DNA of 64,000 nucleotides from Oscillospiraceae bacterium (GCA_018110985.1 JAGAWT010000002.1:1-64000); one strand, 5' to 3'; positions 1 to 8,884 are shown, counted from the first letter of the stretch. Notes: generated from the letters alone by a model not told the origin. Numbers and translations are program-made.

Positions 1-65
1 AGAAGTTCGCTGATCAGCGCTCTGCGTGCCTGTTGTTCCGGTGTCCCTCTTTTTCTCCGTGCCAT
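1..65 (-). CDS. IS256-family transposase, N-terminal fragment
   Basis: Only about 21 codons lie in the window. They begin MARRKRGTPEQQARRALI, which resembles the N-terminus of IS256/Mutator transposases that catalyse DDE strand transfer. The ATG at 65 is preceded by a good ribosome site (GGAGGT, 70-75) and a promoter about 30 bases further upstream. The catalytic DDE core is outside the window, so whether the transposase is intact cannot be judged. Confidence 0.6.
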   Translation of the reverse strand, partial: MARRKRGTPEQQARRALISEL

Positions 66-94
66 AGTTTTACCTCCAAAGTAGTGCTGCTTCC

Positions 95-123
95 ATTATA
101 CACTATTTTGGAGGTTTACACAA
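95..123 (-). promoter_or_regulatory. Promoter of the IS transposase
   Basis: On the minus strand TTGTGT (118-123) and TATAAT (95-100) are separated by exactly 17 bases and lie upstream of the transposase ribosome site. The -35 sits close to the inverted repeat, as is common in IS256-like elements. Confidence 0.5.
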
Positions 124-159
124 GATTTGGGATAGACTCGAAATAGCAAATGGTAACCG

Positions 160-384
160 GTGTTTTATTGGAAACCAGCCGATCCGACACTTACCTTATC
201 GGAAAAAGAATTTGGAGTTTTTTATGGTTATGATCTGACTGATGACCCAACAGATTTAACAGGTAACAACGATGGTTATAATCACATCAATACAAGAGGC
301 AGAAGGGGAACCGCAACCGGAACCCCATTTTACGAGGATGTTTCTCCCATAGGTTGCCCGGCAATTGTAATCCACAAGAAGTGA
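160..384 (+). pseudogene. Short ORF abutting the IS end, probable gene remnant
   Basis: This is a 74-codon frame starting at GTG just after an in-frame TAA and lacking a ribosome site. I do not recognise the protein. It has an acidic N-terminal half and a Gly/Arg/Thr-rich stretch with no clear motif. It lies about 20 bases from the presumed IS end and 120 bases from the pnp stop. A gene interrupted or eroded by the insertion, or a chance frame, is likelier than a working gene. Confidence 0.2.
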
Positions 385-450
385 ATATATCGGAATACTA
401 AGCATCCAATAATTCTGCAGCTTTTTCCGGGTGATATGACTGAACACAAA

Positions 451-481
451 GATCCCTGCCGGAGCGTTTCCGACAGGGATC
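451..481 (-). terminator. Hairpin downstream of pnp
   Basis: On the minus strand the pnp stop is followed within 25 bases by a hairpin with stem GATCCCTG / CAGGGATC and a GC-rich upper part, then TTTGTG. The U-tract is weak, but the position fits a rho-independent terminator. Confidence 0.6.
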
Positions 482-503
482 TGTTTATTTCTCTGCTTTG
501 TTA

Positions 504-2630
504 TCAGCCGTTTCTCTTTGCCTCCAGGTCTGCAAGAGCATCCTTTCTGGAAAGGTTTATGCGGCCCTGGCTGTCTATCTCCATTACCTTTACAACGATC
601 TCATCGCCGATGGAGACCACATCCTCCACACGCTCAACTCTTGACTTGTCCAGCTTGGAGATGTGAACGAGGCCGTCCTTGCCGGGAGCTATCTCAACGA
701 AAGCGCCGAAGTTCATGAGCCTTACTACCTTGCCCTTGTAGATAGCGCCTATCTCGGGGTCGTTGGCGATAGTGCTGATTATCTGGAGAGCCTTGCGGCA
801 GCCTGCCTTGTCTACGCCGCTGATGAACACATCACCCTCGTCGTTGATGTCGATCTTGACATTGCAGTCTGCGGATATCTTCTGGATGACCTTTCCGCCC
901 TGACCGATAACTTCCCTGATCTTGTCAACGGGAACGGTGGTCTTGAGCATCTTGGGAGCGTATTCGCCCACCTCTGCACGGGGCTCGGGTATAGCCTTCA
1001 GCATTACCTCATCAAGTATGTAGTCCCTTGCCTTGTGGGTCTTGGCAAAAGCCTCACGGATGATGTCATAGGTAAGGCCGTCTACCTTGATATCCACCTG
1101 GATCGCAGTGATACCCTTCTTTGTACCGCCTACCTTGAAGTCCATGTCGCCGAAGAAGTCCTCAAGGCCCTGGATATCCACCATGGTCTGGAAGGAGCCG
1201 TCGTCTCTGGTGATAAGACCGCAGGAAATGCCTGCAACAGGGGCCTTTATGGGCACGCCCGCATCCATGAGAGCCAGTGTGGAGCCGCATATGGAGCCCT
1301 GAGAGGTGGAGCCGTTGGAGGAGAGCACCTCGGACACCAGTCTGAGAGCATAGGGGAATTCCTCAACGGAGGGGATAACAGGCACGAGAGCACGCTCTGC
1401 AAGGGCGCCGTGGCCTATCTCTCTTCTTCCGGGGCCTCTTGAAGGCTTGGTCTCGCCTACGGAATAGGAGGGGAAGTTATAGTGGTGCATATACCTCTTT
1501 GTCTCTTCCTCGTCTATGCCGTCTATCTTCTGGGAATCGCTTACGGGACCCAGTGTGGCGATGGTGAGCACCTGTGTCTGACCTCTGGTGAAAAGGCCTG
1601 AGCCGTGAACTCTGGGGAGAAGACCTACCTCTGCTGCCAGAGGACGGATGTCGTCAAGACCTCTTCCGTCAACTCTCTTGCCCTCATAGAGCCAGTTGCG
1701 GACTATCTTCTTCTGCAGCTTGTAGATGCACTCATCTATCATGAGCTGCTTTTCAGGATATTCTTCATCAAACTTGGCGTGGATGTCATCCTTTATGGGA
1801 TTGAGCATTTCCTCACGCTTGTTCTTGTCGTCGGTATCGAGAGCCACCTTCACCCTGTCGGAAGCAAAAGCCTCGATAGCATCGAACATATCGTGATCCA
1901 CTTCCATGGACTCGAATTCAAACTTCTTCTTTCCGATCTGAGCCTTTATATCCTCGATGAAGGCAACTATCTTCTTGATCTCCTCATGACCCTTTATGAT
2001 AGCCTCCAGCATGGTGTCATCATCCACCTCGTTGGCGCCTGCCTCGATCATTACAACCTTGTCCTTGGTACCTGCCACGGTAAGGTTCAGATCCGTTGCT
2101 GCACGCTGTGCCAGATCGGGGTTGAGAACTATCTCGCCGTCCACAAGGCCTACGCTGATACCGCCGATAGGACCGTTCCAGGGGATATCGGAAATGGAGA
2201 TGGCAACAGAAGTTGCTATCATGCCCATGATCTCGGGCTGAGTGTCGGGATCCACTGCAAGGACGGTTATAACAACGGAAACGTCATTCCTCATGTCCTT
2301 GGGGAAAAGGGGTCTGATAGGACGGTCTACGCAGCGGGATGTGAGTATGGCCTTTTCGGAGGGCTTGCCCTCTCTCTTTGTAAAGGAGCCGGGAATCTTT
2401 CCTACGGAATAGAGCTTTTCCTCATAGTCAACGGAAAGGGGGAAGAAATCCACGCCCTCTCTGGGCTTCACGCTGGCAGTAACATTTGCCATTACAACAG
2501 TGTCACCGTAGCGCACCCAGCAGGAGCCGTTGGAAAGCTCACAGGTCTTGCCGGTCTCTACGGTAAGCTCTCTGCCTGCAAATTCGGTCTTGAAAACCCT
2601 GTAGTTATCAAAGGTCTTTTTGCTGTTCAT
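504..2630 (-). CDS. pnp: Polyribonucleotide nucleotidyltransferase (PNPase)
   Basis: PNPase degrades RNA 3' to 5' by phosphorolysis and can add tails. It acts as a cytoplasmic trimer. The 708-residue protein has the full family architecture: first RNase PH domain from about residue 10, a helical linker, a second RNase PH domain from about residue 330 (GLFTRGQTQVL), a KH domain near 570 (REVIGQGGKVIQ) and a C-terminal S1 domain from about 630 (NFGAFVEIAPGKDGLVHIS). I start at the ATG at 2630 rather than the frame-opening ATG at 2675, because GGAGG lies 7 bases upstream and MNSKKTFDNYR is a normal PNPase N-terminus. It follows rpsO in the conserved rpsO-pnp order. A 42-base element upstream is shared with the RNase J gene. 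Confidence 0.97.
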   Translation of the reverse strand: MNSKKTFDNYRVFKTEFAGRELTVETGKTCELSNGSCWVRYGDTVVMANVTASVKPREGVDFFPLSVDYEEKLYSVGKIPGSFTKREGKPSEKAILTSRCVDRPIRPLFPKDMRNDVSVVITVLAVDPDTQPEIMGMIATSVAISISDIPWNGPIGGISVGLVDGEIVLNPDLAQRAATDLNLTVAGTKDKVVMIEAGANEVDDDTMLEAIIKGHEEIKKIVAFIEDIKAQIGKKKFEFESMEVDHDMFDAIEAFASDRVKVALDTDDKNKREEMLNPIKDDIHAKFDEEYPEKQLMIDECIYKLQKKIVRNWLYEGKRVDGRGLDDIRPLAAEVGLLPRVHGSGLFTRGQTQVLTIATLGPVSDSQKIDGIDEEETKRYMHHYNFPSYSVGETKPSRGPGRREIGHGALAERALVPVIPSVEEFPYALRLVSEVLSSNGSTSQGSICGSTLALMDAGVPIKAPVAGISCGLITRDDGSFQTMVDIQGLEDFFGDMDFKVGGTKKGITAIQVDIKVDGLTYDIIREAFAKTHKARDYILDEVMLKAIPEPRAEVGEYAPKMLKTTVPVDKIREVIGQGGKVIQKISADCNVKIDINDEGDVFISGVDKAGCRKALQIISTIANDPEIGAIYKGKVVRLMNFGAFVEIAPGKDGLVHISKLDKSRVERVEDVVSIGDEIVVKVMEIDSQGRINLSRKDALADLEAKRNG

Positions 2631-2678
2631 TTTGATCCTCCGTTTACGGAAGAAGCAGCCCGGATAATTTAGCATTAA

Positions 2679-2720
2679 ATCCGATATATTGACGGCAATA
2701 TACCCGGTTTAGTGCTAAAT
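2679..2720 (-). promoter_or_regulatory. Conserved leader element upstream of pnp (shared with RNase J gene)
   Basis: Read on the minus strand, this 42-base stretch begins ATTTAGCA and ends AATATATCGGAT, with TGCCGT in between. The same blocks in the same order occur at 34517-34561 upstream of the RNase J gene. Function is unknown. A shared promoter, operator or mRNA element for RNA-decay genes is an inference. Confidence 0.45.
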
Positions 2721-2805
2721 ATGATATCCGAAAGCCTGCCTCGAATGGTTTCGGGGAAAGTTTTTTCCGGGCACTCCCCTGCCTGCACCCTTTTGATACT
2801 TTTAA

Positions 2806-2835
2806 ATGTCTGCCCCGTAAATGCGGGGCAGACAT
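2806..2835 (-). terminator. Hairpin between rpsO and pnp
   Basis: A perfect 11-base stem (ATGTCTGCCCC / GGGGCAGACAT) lies 14 bases after the rpsO stop on the minus strand, followed by TTAAAAG rather than a long U-run. It may be a partial terminator or a processing site. In E. coli the rpsO-pnp gap carries an RNase III-cleaved hairpin used in PNPase autoregulation. That role here is inference only. Confidence 0.5.
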
Positions 2836-2848
2836 CTGTCTGGCTGTC

Positions 2849-3115
2849 TTACTTACGAAGACCGAGCTTTGCAACTATTGCACGATACCTCTCAATGTCG
2901 TTCTTCTGGAGATAGCCCAGAAGGTTCCTTCTGCGGCCGACCATCTTGAGAAGACCTCTTCTGGAGTGGTGGTCATTCTTGTGGATCTTCAGGTGTTCGG
3001 TAAGGTCATTGATCCTCTTGGTAAGGATAGCGATCTGTACCTCAGGTGAACCCGTATCGGTGTCTGACAGTCTGTACTGCTCGATCAAAGCAGTCTTTTC
3101 TTCCTTTAACAGCAT
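2849..3115 (-). CDS. rpsO: 30S ribosomal protein S15
   Basis: S15 is a primary binding protein of 16S rRNA in the small subunit platform. The 88-residue product has the usual length and the diagnostic segments [24 protein letters not shown] ([18 protein letters not shown]) and LGYLQKND. The start at 3115 is chosen over the longer frame to 3184 because AGGTG lies just upstream and [15 protein letters not shown] matches S15. A good promoter and a 120-base leader precede it, and pnp follows. Confidence 0.98.
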   Translation of the reverse strand: MLLKEEKTALIEQYRLSDTDTGSPEVQIAILTKRINDLTEHLKIHKNDHHSRRGLLKMVGRRRNLLGYLQKNDIERYRAIVAKLGLRK

Positions 3116-3236
3116 TTTTATCACCTCATTGAAATATTTCCGTTCCATAGTAAGCGGCAGGGTGAAACTCCCCGGACGGGGCATACACCGCAGACTGCGG
3201 CAACGGTAAAGCTGTATGCGTAATAACGCAAACCCT
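3116..3236 (-). promoter_or_regulatory. Structured 5' leader of rpsO
   Basis: The leader between promoter and rpsO start contains a CCCCGTCCGGGG self-complementary element and a CCGCAGTCTGCGG inverted repeat. Bacterial rpsO leaders often bind S15 for feedback control. I see hairpins but cannot assign a known S15-leader class. Confidence 0.35.
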
Positions 3237-3265
3237 ATTTTAACATATATTTTTGTTTTTGTAAA
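3237..3265 (-). promoter_or_regulatory. rpsO-pnp promoter
   Basis: Minus-strand TTTACA (3260-3265) and TAAAAT (3237-3242) with an exact 17-base spacer lie about 120 bases upstream of rpsO. This is a sigma-A-type promoter. Confidence 0.75.
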
Positions 3266-3292
3266 GGGGTTTTTTAAAATTTTTCCGCCCGT

Positions 3293-3646
3293 TTACAATT
3301 TTTTCAGTTCCCAGTAGAATTTCCTTTTTGCAAGCGGAAAATCGTCCATGACACCGTGTTCCGGGTCGTAGAAGGTGCCTTCAAAGTAAAGAGACCAGTG
3401 CCAGCAGCGTGGAGTTTCAAGGCTGAGAAGTGCGGCAGGCGGAAGCTCCTCCTTCGACTGTGCCTCTTTCCTCTCATCCCCCACGGAAAAGCCGTGGGCA
3501 GTGAGATAGTCCTTCATTTCCCTGAACCGTGTCTCTCTTTCGTTGGATAGCTCCGCACAGACCTGCTCCACCGGGATATCCGTCAGCATGGCAAGCACAG
3601 CCTGTCCGCACTGCAGGTCCGTGGGCTCATGTACAAATCCTGTCAT
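3293..3646 (-). CDS. Small C39-like (papain-fold) peptidase-domain protein
   Basis: The 117-residue protein looks like a stand-alone peptidase C39-like domain: a candidate nucleophile in DLQCGQAVLAML near residue 10 and a candidate histidine in CWHWSLYFEGTFYDPEHG near residue 90. The start at 3646 forms an ATGA overlap with the stop of the upstream transporter gene, so it is translationally coupled. The longer frame to 3862 would only read antisense over the transporter. No signal peptide is visible, so it is probably cytoplasmic. The substrate is unknown. It is the last gene of the pyr operon run. Confidence 0.65.
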   Translation of the reverse strand: MTGFVHEPTDLQCGQAVLAMLTDIPVEQVCAELSNERETRFREMKDYLTAHGFSVGDERKEAQSKEELPPAALLSLETPRCWHWSLYFEGTFYDPEHGVMDDFPLAKRKFYWELKKL

Positions 3647-4557
3647 ACAGCCCCCAGAAGTACCGTAAGCGGCAGTGTCACCGCAGACAAAAGAGTGGTG
3701 GATGCAAAGATCATGGCTGAAAGCTCCGGCATCTTCTTGTATCTGAGAGCGAACATGGTGCCGGTGGCTGCCGCAGGGCAGCCCGTGGCTACGAGTATGG
3801 TAAGGAACACCACCTCGGGTATGCCGAACCACCTGAACACTGCCCAGAACATGACGGGGCATACTGCAAGACGCAGCAGCAGTGCGCCGTATACCGCCTT
3901 ATCACGCACAAAGCTTTTAAGCTCCGTTCCGGCGATCGTCACTCCCGCACATATCATGGCAAGCGGAGTATTGCAGCCCGAAATGTAGTTTGCGGCTGCA
4001 GCCGGTATCTCCGGCAGGCGGATATTGGTCACAAAGCAGATAAAACCCAGTATGATGGCTATGATCGAGGGGGATGTGAGTATCTTCTTTATGTTGGCGC
4101 TTTCCTTTCCTCCGAAAAGGATCACCCCGTGTGTCCACACCATGATGTTGAACACGGTGATATATCCCGTTATATACAGCACTCCCTCGGAGCCGAAAAG
4201 TCCGTTCAGAAGCGGTATCCCCATAAATGCACAGTTTGAATAGACCGTTGCGAAGCGGACTATTATGCTTTTGTCGCTTTTGTCTCCCCTGAAAATGATC
4301 CCAAGAAGCAGGAGAGTCATGGCATAGGATGCCGCTCCCAGTGCCACGGACAGCCCCAGCCCTTTCAGGAGCTCGGTGTTGAACTCCGTCTGGTAGGACA
4401 TGAAGATGAGCACCGGGTTTATGATGTCCAGCACGAACACCGAGAGCTTTGAATTGGTGTCCTTGTCTATAATGCCTGTTTTGCCGCAGAGAAATCCCAC
4501 AGCCACAAGCAAAAACATTATGATTATCTGTTTCAAGCAGATAAGAGCCAGTTCCAT
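3643..4557 (-). CDS. AEC-family transporter (auxin efflux carrier type)
   Basis: The 304-residue integral membrane protein has about ten hydrophobic segments and the AEC family pattern, including CGKTGIIDKDTNSKLSVF near the N-terminus and the PLAMICAGVTIAGTEL segment in the second half. Bacterial members carry small carboxylates such as malate or malonate. It starts 12 bases after carB with AAAGGA as ribosome site and lies in the pyrimidine operon. A link to carboxylate intermediates such as orotate or dihydroorotate is possible but is only inferred from position. Confidence 0.8.
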   Translation of the reverse strand: MELALICLKQIIIMFLLVAVGFLCGKTGIIDKDTNSKLSVFVLDIINPVLIFMSYQTEFNTELLKGLGLSVALGAASYAMTLLLLGIIFRGDKSDKSIIVRFATVYSNCAFMGIPLLNGLFGSEGVLYITGYITVFNIMVWTHGVILFGGKESANIKKILTSPSIIAIILGFICFVTNIRLPEIPAAAANYISGCNTPLAMICAGVTIAGTELKSFVRDKAVYGALLLRLAVCPVMFWAVFRWFGIPEVVFLTILVATGCPAAATGTMFALRYKKMPELSAMIFASTTLLSAVTLPLTVLLGAV

Positions 4558-4569
4558 AAGGGTCCTTTC

Positions 4570-7500
4570 TCAGATGGAGCAGATGTCCACCATTTCCTCT
4601 TCGTCTATATTCTTGCCCATGGAGAGGATATCCGCCACTGCGTTGGCGGTGTCGATGGAGGTAAGGCAGCAGACAGAGCGCTCCACCGTTTTTCTGCGTA
4701 TCTTCACGCTGTCACGCTGCGGCTGTCTGCCGTGGGCGGAGGTGGAGATCACATAGTCTATCTTCCCGCTGTCAAGCAGGGTCATTACATTGGGAGCAGG
4801 CTCGGATGCCTTTCTCACCATGTTTGCGGCTATCATATTGCGGTTGAGGACAGAGGCCGTGCCGCTCGTTGCATAGATATCAAAGCCCAGCCGCTCAAAC
4901 TTCTCCGCCACATAGAGTATCTCCTGCTTGTCAGTGTCACGGACTGTTATCAGGACGCCGCCCCTCTTTTTCGTGTCCATGTTGTAGCCTGCGGCGATAA
5001 GCCCCTTGTACAGTGCATCCTCAAAGGTCTTTGCAATGCCCAGTACCTCGCCTGTGGACTTCATCTCAGGCCCCAGTGCCGTATCCACGTCATGGAGCTT
5101 TTCAAAGCTGAATACGGGCACCTTTACGGCTATGTGCTCCGCCTCCCTGTAAAGGCCGCCCTTATAGCCCTGCTCCGCCAGTGAGGAGCCGAGCATTATC
5201 TTTGTGGCTATGTCCACCATGGGAACGCCAGTCACCTTTGATATATAGGGCACCGTTCTTGATGAGCGGGGATTTACCTCTATAACATAGACCTCATTGT
5301 TGTAGACTACATACTGTATGTTCACAAGACCTATGACATCAAGAGCGAACGCCAGCTTGCGGGTATAGTCGATTATAGTCTCACGCACCCTTTTGGTGAG
5401 CGTCATGGCGGGGTAAACGGAGATACTGTCTCCGGAATGGACACCTGCTCTTTCTATATGCTCCATTATGCCGGGGATGAGAACATCCTTCCCGTCACAG
5501 ATGGCGTCCACCTCTACCTCCTTGCCCATCATATACTTGTCGATAAGCACTGGGTTTTCGAGGCCGCCTGCGGTGATTATCGCCATGTATTCCTCTATAT
5601 CCGTATCGGAATGGGCGATTATCATGTTCTGCCCGCCCAGCACATAGGAGGGTCTCATAAGTACGGGGTAACCCAGAGAATTTGCGGCAGACTTTGCCTC
5701 CTCCGTGTTCATCACCGTATGACCTGCGGGACGTGGTATACCGCACTTGTTCAGCAGCTCGTCGAACCTTTCCCTGTCCTCTGCCGCATCTATGCTGTCG
5801 GGGGATGTCCCGAGTATGTTCACGCCCATATCCGCCAGATGGCGTGTCAGCTTTATGGCTGTCTGTCCGCCGAACTGCACCACCGCACCGAAAGGCTTTT
5901 CCGTCTCAATGAGGGAGCGCACGTCCTCCGGGGTAAGAGGGTCGAAATAGAGCCTGTCTCCGGTGTCAAAGTCCGTGGAAACGGTCTCCGGGTTGTTGTT
6001 GCAGATGACTGCCTCATAACCCATCTCACGCAGCGCCCACACACAGTGAACGGAACAGTAGTCAAACTCTATGCCCTGACCTATGCGTATCGGTCCCGAG
6101 CCGAATACCAGCACACGCTTCTTTCCCGTGTCGTGACGCTGTATGAATTCCTCTGCCTCGTTTTCGTCGTCAAAGGTGGAGTAGAAATAGGGAGTTTCGG
6201 CGGCAAACTCTCCGGCACAGGTATCAACAGGCTTGTAGACTGCATTTTTGTGCATGGGGCACTTCTGTCCGCTTATTTCCTCTATGGTCTTGTCGAGGTA
6301 GCCGTACCTTTTTGCATAAAGGTATTTTTCCTCCGTCAGCTCACCCTCCGAAAGCTCCCTTTCGATCTGCACCAGATGCAGGAGCTTTCCCAGGAACCAC
6401 TTGTCTATCTTTGTGATGTCGTGTATATCATCAAGGCTCACTCCCCTCCTGATGTTCTCAAACACCACAAAGGAGCGTATATCATCCGTGTTGCGGAGCA
6501 TATCGTAAAGGGTCTTGTCGTCGATGAATCTGAGCCTTTTCATGTTCATGGAGTCAAGACCCAGTTCTATGGAGCGCACAGCCTTCATAAGAGCGTGCTC
6601 AAATGATGTGCCTATCGCCATTATCTCGCCTGTCGCCATCATCTGGGTGCCGAGCGTCCTCTTTGCGTAAACGAATTTGTCAAAGGGCCACTTGGGGAAT
6701 TTCACAACTATATAGTCCAGTGCAGGCTCAAAGCAGGCATAGGTCTTTCCCGTCACCGCATTTACTATCTCGTCGAGAGTGTAGCCGATGGCTATCTTTG
6801 CAGCCACCTTTGCTATGGGGTAGCCCGTAGCCTTAGATGCAAGGGCGGAGGAGCGGGAAACTCTAGGGTTCACCTCTATGACCGCATATTCAAAGGAATC
6901 CGGCTTCAGTGCGAACTGACAGTTGCAGCCGCCCTCCACTTTGAGCTCGGAGATTATGTCGAGAGCAGCGGAGCGAAGCATCTGATACTCCTTGTCCGCC
7001 AGTGTTACAGCAGGTGCCACGACGATGGAATCCCCCGTGTGGACGCCTACCGGGTCGAAATTCTCCATGGAGCAGACGGTGATGACATTCCCCTTGCTGT
7101 CACGGATCACCTCAAACTCGATCTCCTTCCAGCCGCTGATGCATTTTTCCACAAGTATCTGTGTTATGGGAGAAAGGCGCAGGCCGTTGGTCGCAATGTC
7201 CCTGAGTTCCTCTTCGCTGCCGGCTATACCGCCTCCTGTGCCGCCCAGAGTAAAGGCAGGGCGGACTATGACGGGGTAGGTTATGACCTTTGCAAATTCC
7301 ACCGCATCCTCAACGGTCTCCACCACCTTTGAGGGTATGACAGGCTGGCCTATCTTCTCCATAGTGTCCTTGAATGCCTGTCTGTCCTCTGCCTTGTGTA
7401 TGGTGAGAGGGTCGGCTCCAAGGAGCTTTACGCCCATTTCTTCAAGAAATCCGCACTCTGCCAGCTGCATCGACAGTGTGAGCCCCGTCTGACCGCCAAG

Positions 7501-7767
7501 TGTAGAGAGCAGGGAATCGGGTCTTTCTATGCGTATGACCTTTTTTACGGCTTCAAGGGTGAGAGGCTCTATATACACCTTGTCCGCCATTGCCTTGTCT
7601 GTCATTATGGTGGCGGGATTGGAGTTTATGAGCACCACTTCAAGACCCTCTGCCTTTAGCGCTCTGCACCCCTGAGTGCCCGCATAGTCAAATTCGGCTG
7701 CCTGACCTATGATTATGGGACCCGAGCCGATAATAAGCACCTTTTTGATATCACTTCTCAGCGGCAT
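4570..7767 (-). CDS. carB: Carbamoyl-phosphate synthase large subunit
   Basis: CarB makes carbamoyl phosphate from bicarbonate, ammonia (from CarA) and two ATP, feeding pyrimidine and arginine synthesis. The 1065-residue protein is full length. It has two homologous ATP-grasp halves, beginning KKVLIIGSGPIIIGQA near residue 8 and KRVLVFGSGPIRIGQG near 550, and a C-terminal MGS-like allosteric domain from about 930. I use the ATG at 7767, with GAGGAG 8-9 bases upstream, over the GTG at 7776. It overlaps the end of carA by 17 bases, so the two subunits are translationally coupled. Confidence 0.97.
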   Translation of the reverse strand: MPLRSDIKKVLIIGSGPIIIGQAAEFDYAGTQGCRALKAEGLEVVLINSNPATIMTDKAMADKVYIEPLTLEAVKKVIRIERPDSLLSTLGGQTGLTLSMQLAECGFLEEMGVKLLGADPLTIHKAEDRQAFKDTMEKIGQPVIPSKVVETVEDAVEFAKVITYPVIVRPAFTLGGTGGGIAGSEEELRDIATNGLRLSPITQILVEKCISGWKEIEFEVIRDSKGNVITVCSMENFDPVGVHTGDSIVVAPAVTLADKEYQMLRSAALDIISELKVEGGCNCQFALKPDSFEYAVIEVNPRVSRSSALASKATGYPIAKVAAKIAIGYTLDEIVNAVTGKTYACFEPALDYIVVKFPKWPFDKFVYAKRTLGTQMMATGEIMAIGTSFEHALMKAVRSIELGLDSMNMKRLRFIDDKTLYDMLRNTDDIRSFVVFENIRRGVSLDDIHDITKIDKWFLGKLLHLVQIERELSEGELTEEKYLYAKRYGYLDKTIEEISGQKCPMHKNAVYKPVDTCAGEFAAETPYFYSTFDDENEAEEFIQRHDTGKKRVLVFGSGPIRIGQGIEFDYCSVHCVWALREMGYEAVICNNNPETVSTDFDTGDRLYFDPLTPEDVRSLIETEKPFGAVVQFGGQTAIKLTRHLADMGVNILGTSPDSIDAAEDRERFDELLNKCGIPRPAGHTVMNTEEAKSAANSLGYPVLMRPSYVLGGQNMIIAHSDTDIEEYMAIITAGGLENPVLIDKYMMGKEVEVDAICDGKDVLIPGIMEHIERAGVHSGDSISVYPAMTLTKRVRETIIDYTRKLAFALDVIGLVNIQYVVYNNEVYVIEVNPRSSRTVPYISKVTGVPMVDIATKIMLGSSLAEQGYKGGLYREAEHIAVKVPVFSFEKLHDVDTALGPEMKSTGEVLGIAKTFEDALYKGLIAAGYNMDTKKRGGVLITVRDTDKQEILYVAEKFERLGFDIYATSGTASVLNRNMIAANMVRKASEPAPNVMTLLDSGKIDYVISTSAHGRQPQRDSVKIRRKTVERSVCCLTSIDTANAVADILSMGKNIDEEEMVDICSI

Positions 7768-8857
7768 TTTTATCACTCCTCATCATCCCGATAAATTCGT
7801 CGAACAGGAAAGCCGTATCCCTGGGGCCTCCGCAGGCCTCCGGGTGGAACTGCACCGTAAAGCAGGGGAAGGCAGTGTAGCGTATACCCTCGCAGGTGCC
7901 GTCATTGGCGTTTATATGGGACACCCTGCCCGCCGAAGGAGGGAGGGAATCGCTTATCACCGCATAACCGTGGTTCTGGGAGGTCACAAAGGTGCGGTCA
8001 AGGTCTGTGTCCTTTACGGGCTGGTTGGCACCTCTGTGTCCGTAGTGGAGCTTTTCGGTCCTTGCACCGTTGGCAAGAGCCATTATCTGATGGCCCAGGC
8101 AGATGCCGAAAATGGGTATGCCCGTCTTTGTCAGCTTTTTTACCTCCACTATGACGGAAGTATTTTCCGCCGGGTCTCCCGGTCCGTTTGAAAGCATTAT
8201 GCCGTCCGGGGCTATTTCCTTTATCCGCTCTGCGGTGGTGTGTGCAGGCACCGTGATAACGGTGCAGCCCCTTTTCAGAAGCTCTCTGCGTATATTCTCC
8301 TTGCTGCCGAAATCGTAAAGCACCACACGGTATTTTTCGTTTTCGGGCTTTTGGGTCTTTTCTTCCTTTACCGTAACGCTCTCAACGGCATTTTCTATCC
8401 TGTAGGAACGCACCTTTTCAAGCAGAGCTGCCCGTATGCCCTCATCCTCCGCATTCTCCGTGGTAAGAGCGCCGTTCATGACGCCCTGCTCACGGATCAT
8501 CTTTGTCAGGTGCCTTGTGTCTACTCCGCTGATACCCGGGATGCCGTTTTCAATGAGAAAGCCGTTTATGCTGCCCTCACTCCTGAAATTTGAAGGCATA
8601 TCGCAGAATTCTCTTGCTATATAGCCTTTGAGATAACAGCCGCCCGATTCCTTATCCTCTTTGTTGACACCGTAATTTCCTATGAGGGGAAAGGTCTGCA
8701 TGACTATCTGCCCGTAGTAGGAGGGGTCGGTAAGGGTCTCCTCATAGCCTGTCATCCCTGTGGCAAAGACTATCTCCCCTATCGCCGTACCCTCTGCGCC
8801 GAAATGCTCCCCTTTGAAAAGAGAACCGTCAGCAAGGAGTATATATGCTTTTTTCAT
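7751..8857 (-). CDS. carA: Carbamoyl-phosphate synthase small (glutaminase) subunit
   Basis: CarA hydrolyses glutamine and passes ammonia to CarB. The 368-residue protein has the CPSase small-chain domain (GEIVFATGMTGYEETLTDPS near residue 28) and a class I glutamine amidotransferase domain with nucleophile Cys in FGICLGHQIMALA (about 250) and His-Glu in FHPEACGGPRDT near the C-terminus. It lies 27 bases after the pyrC-pyrF ORF and overlaps carB. Confidence 0.97.
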   Translation of the reverse strand: MKKAYILLADGSLFKGEHFGAEGTAIGEIVFATGMTGYEETLTDPSYYGQIVMQTFPLIGNYGVNKEDKESGGCYLKGYIAREFCDMPSNFRSEGSINGFLIENGIPGISGVDTRHLTKMIREQGVMNGALTTENAEDEGIRAALLEKVRSYRIENAVESVTVKEEKTQKPENEKYRVVLYDFGSKENIRRELLKRGCTVITVPAHTTAERIKEIAPDGIMLSNGPGDPAENTSVIVEVKKLTKTGIPIFGICLGHQIMALANGARTEKLHYGHRGANQPVKDTDLDRTFVTSQNHGYAVISDSLPPSAGRVSHINANDGTCEGIRYTAFPCFTVQFHPEACGGPRDTAFLFDEFIGMMRSDKNAAEK

Positions 8858-8884
8858 CTTCTGTTCATCGTCCTTTGCTTTGTC

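Larger units (their letters stand above)
1..139 (-). mobile_element. Right-hand fragment of an IS256-family insertion sequence (cut by window edge)
   Basis: The first 65 bases read on the minus strand as the N-terminus of an IS256/Mutator-type transposase. The AT-rich segment to about position 139 looks like the untranslated end with its terminal inverted repeat, finishing near TTTGGGATAGACTC. The element continues left of the window, so the other inverted repeat and the target duplication cannot be checked. The outer boundary is inferred from memory of the family's usual ends. Confidence 0.6.

Noticed and set aside
663..1442. Long plus-strand frames (259 and 355 codons) opposite pnp
   Set aside because: They lie entirely antisense to a confidently identified PNPase gene and carry no family signal. 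High third-position GC makes such shadows common here.
5437..6606. 389-codon plus-strand frame opposite carB
   Set aside because: Pure antisense shadow of carB with His/Tyr/Val-rich nonsense composition and no ribosome site.
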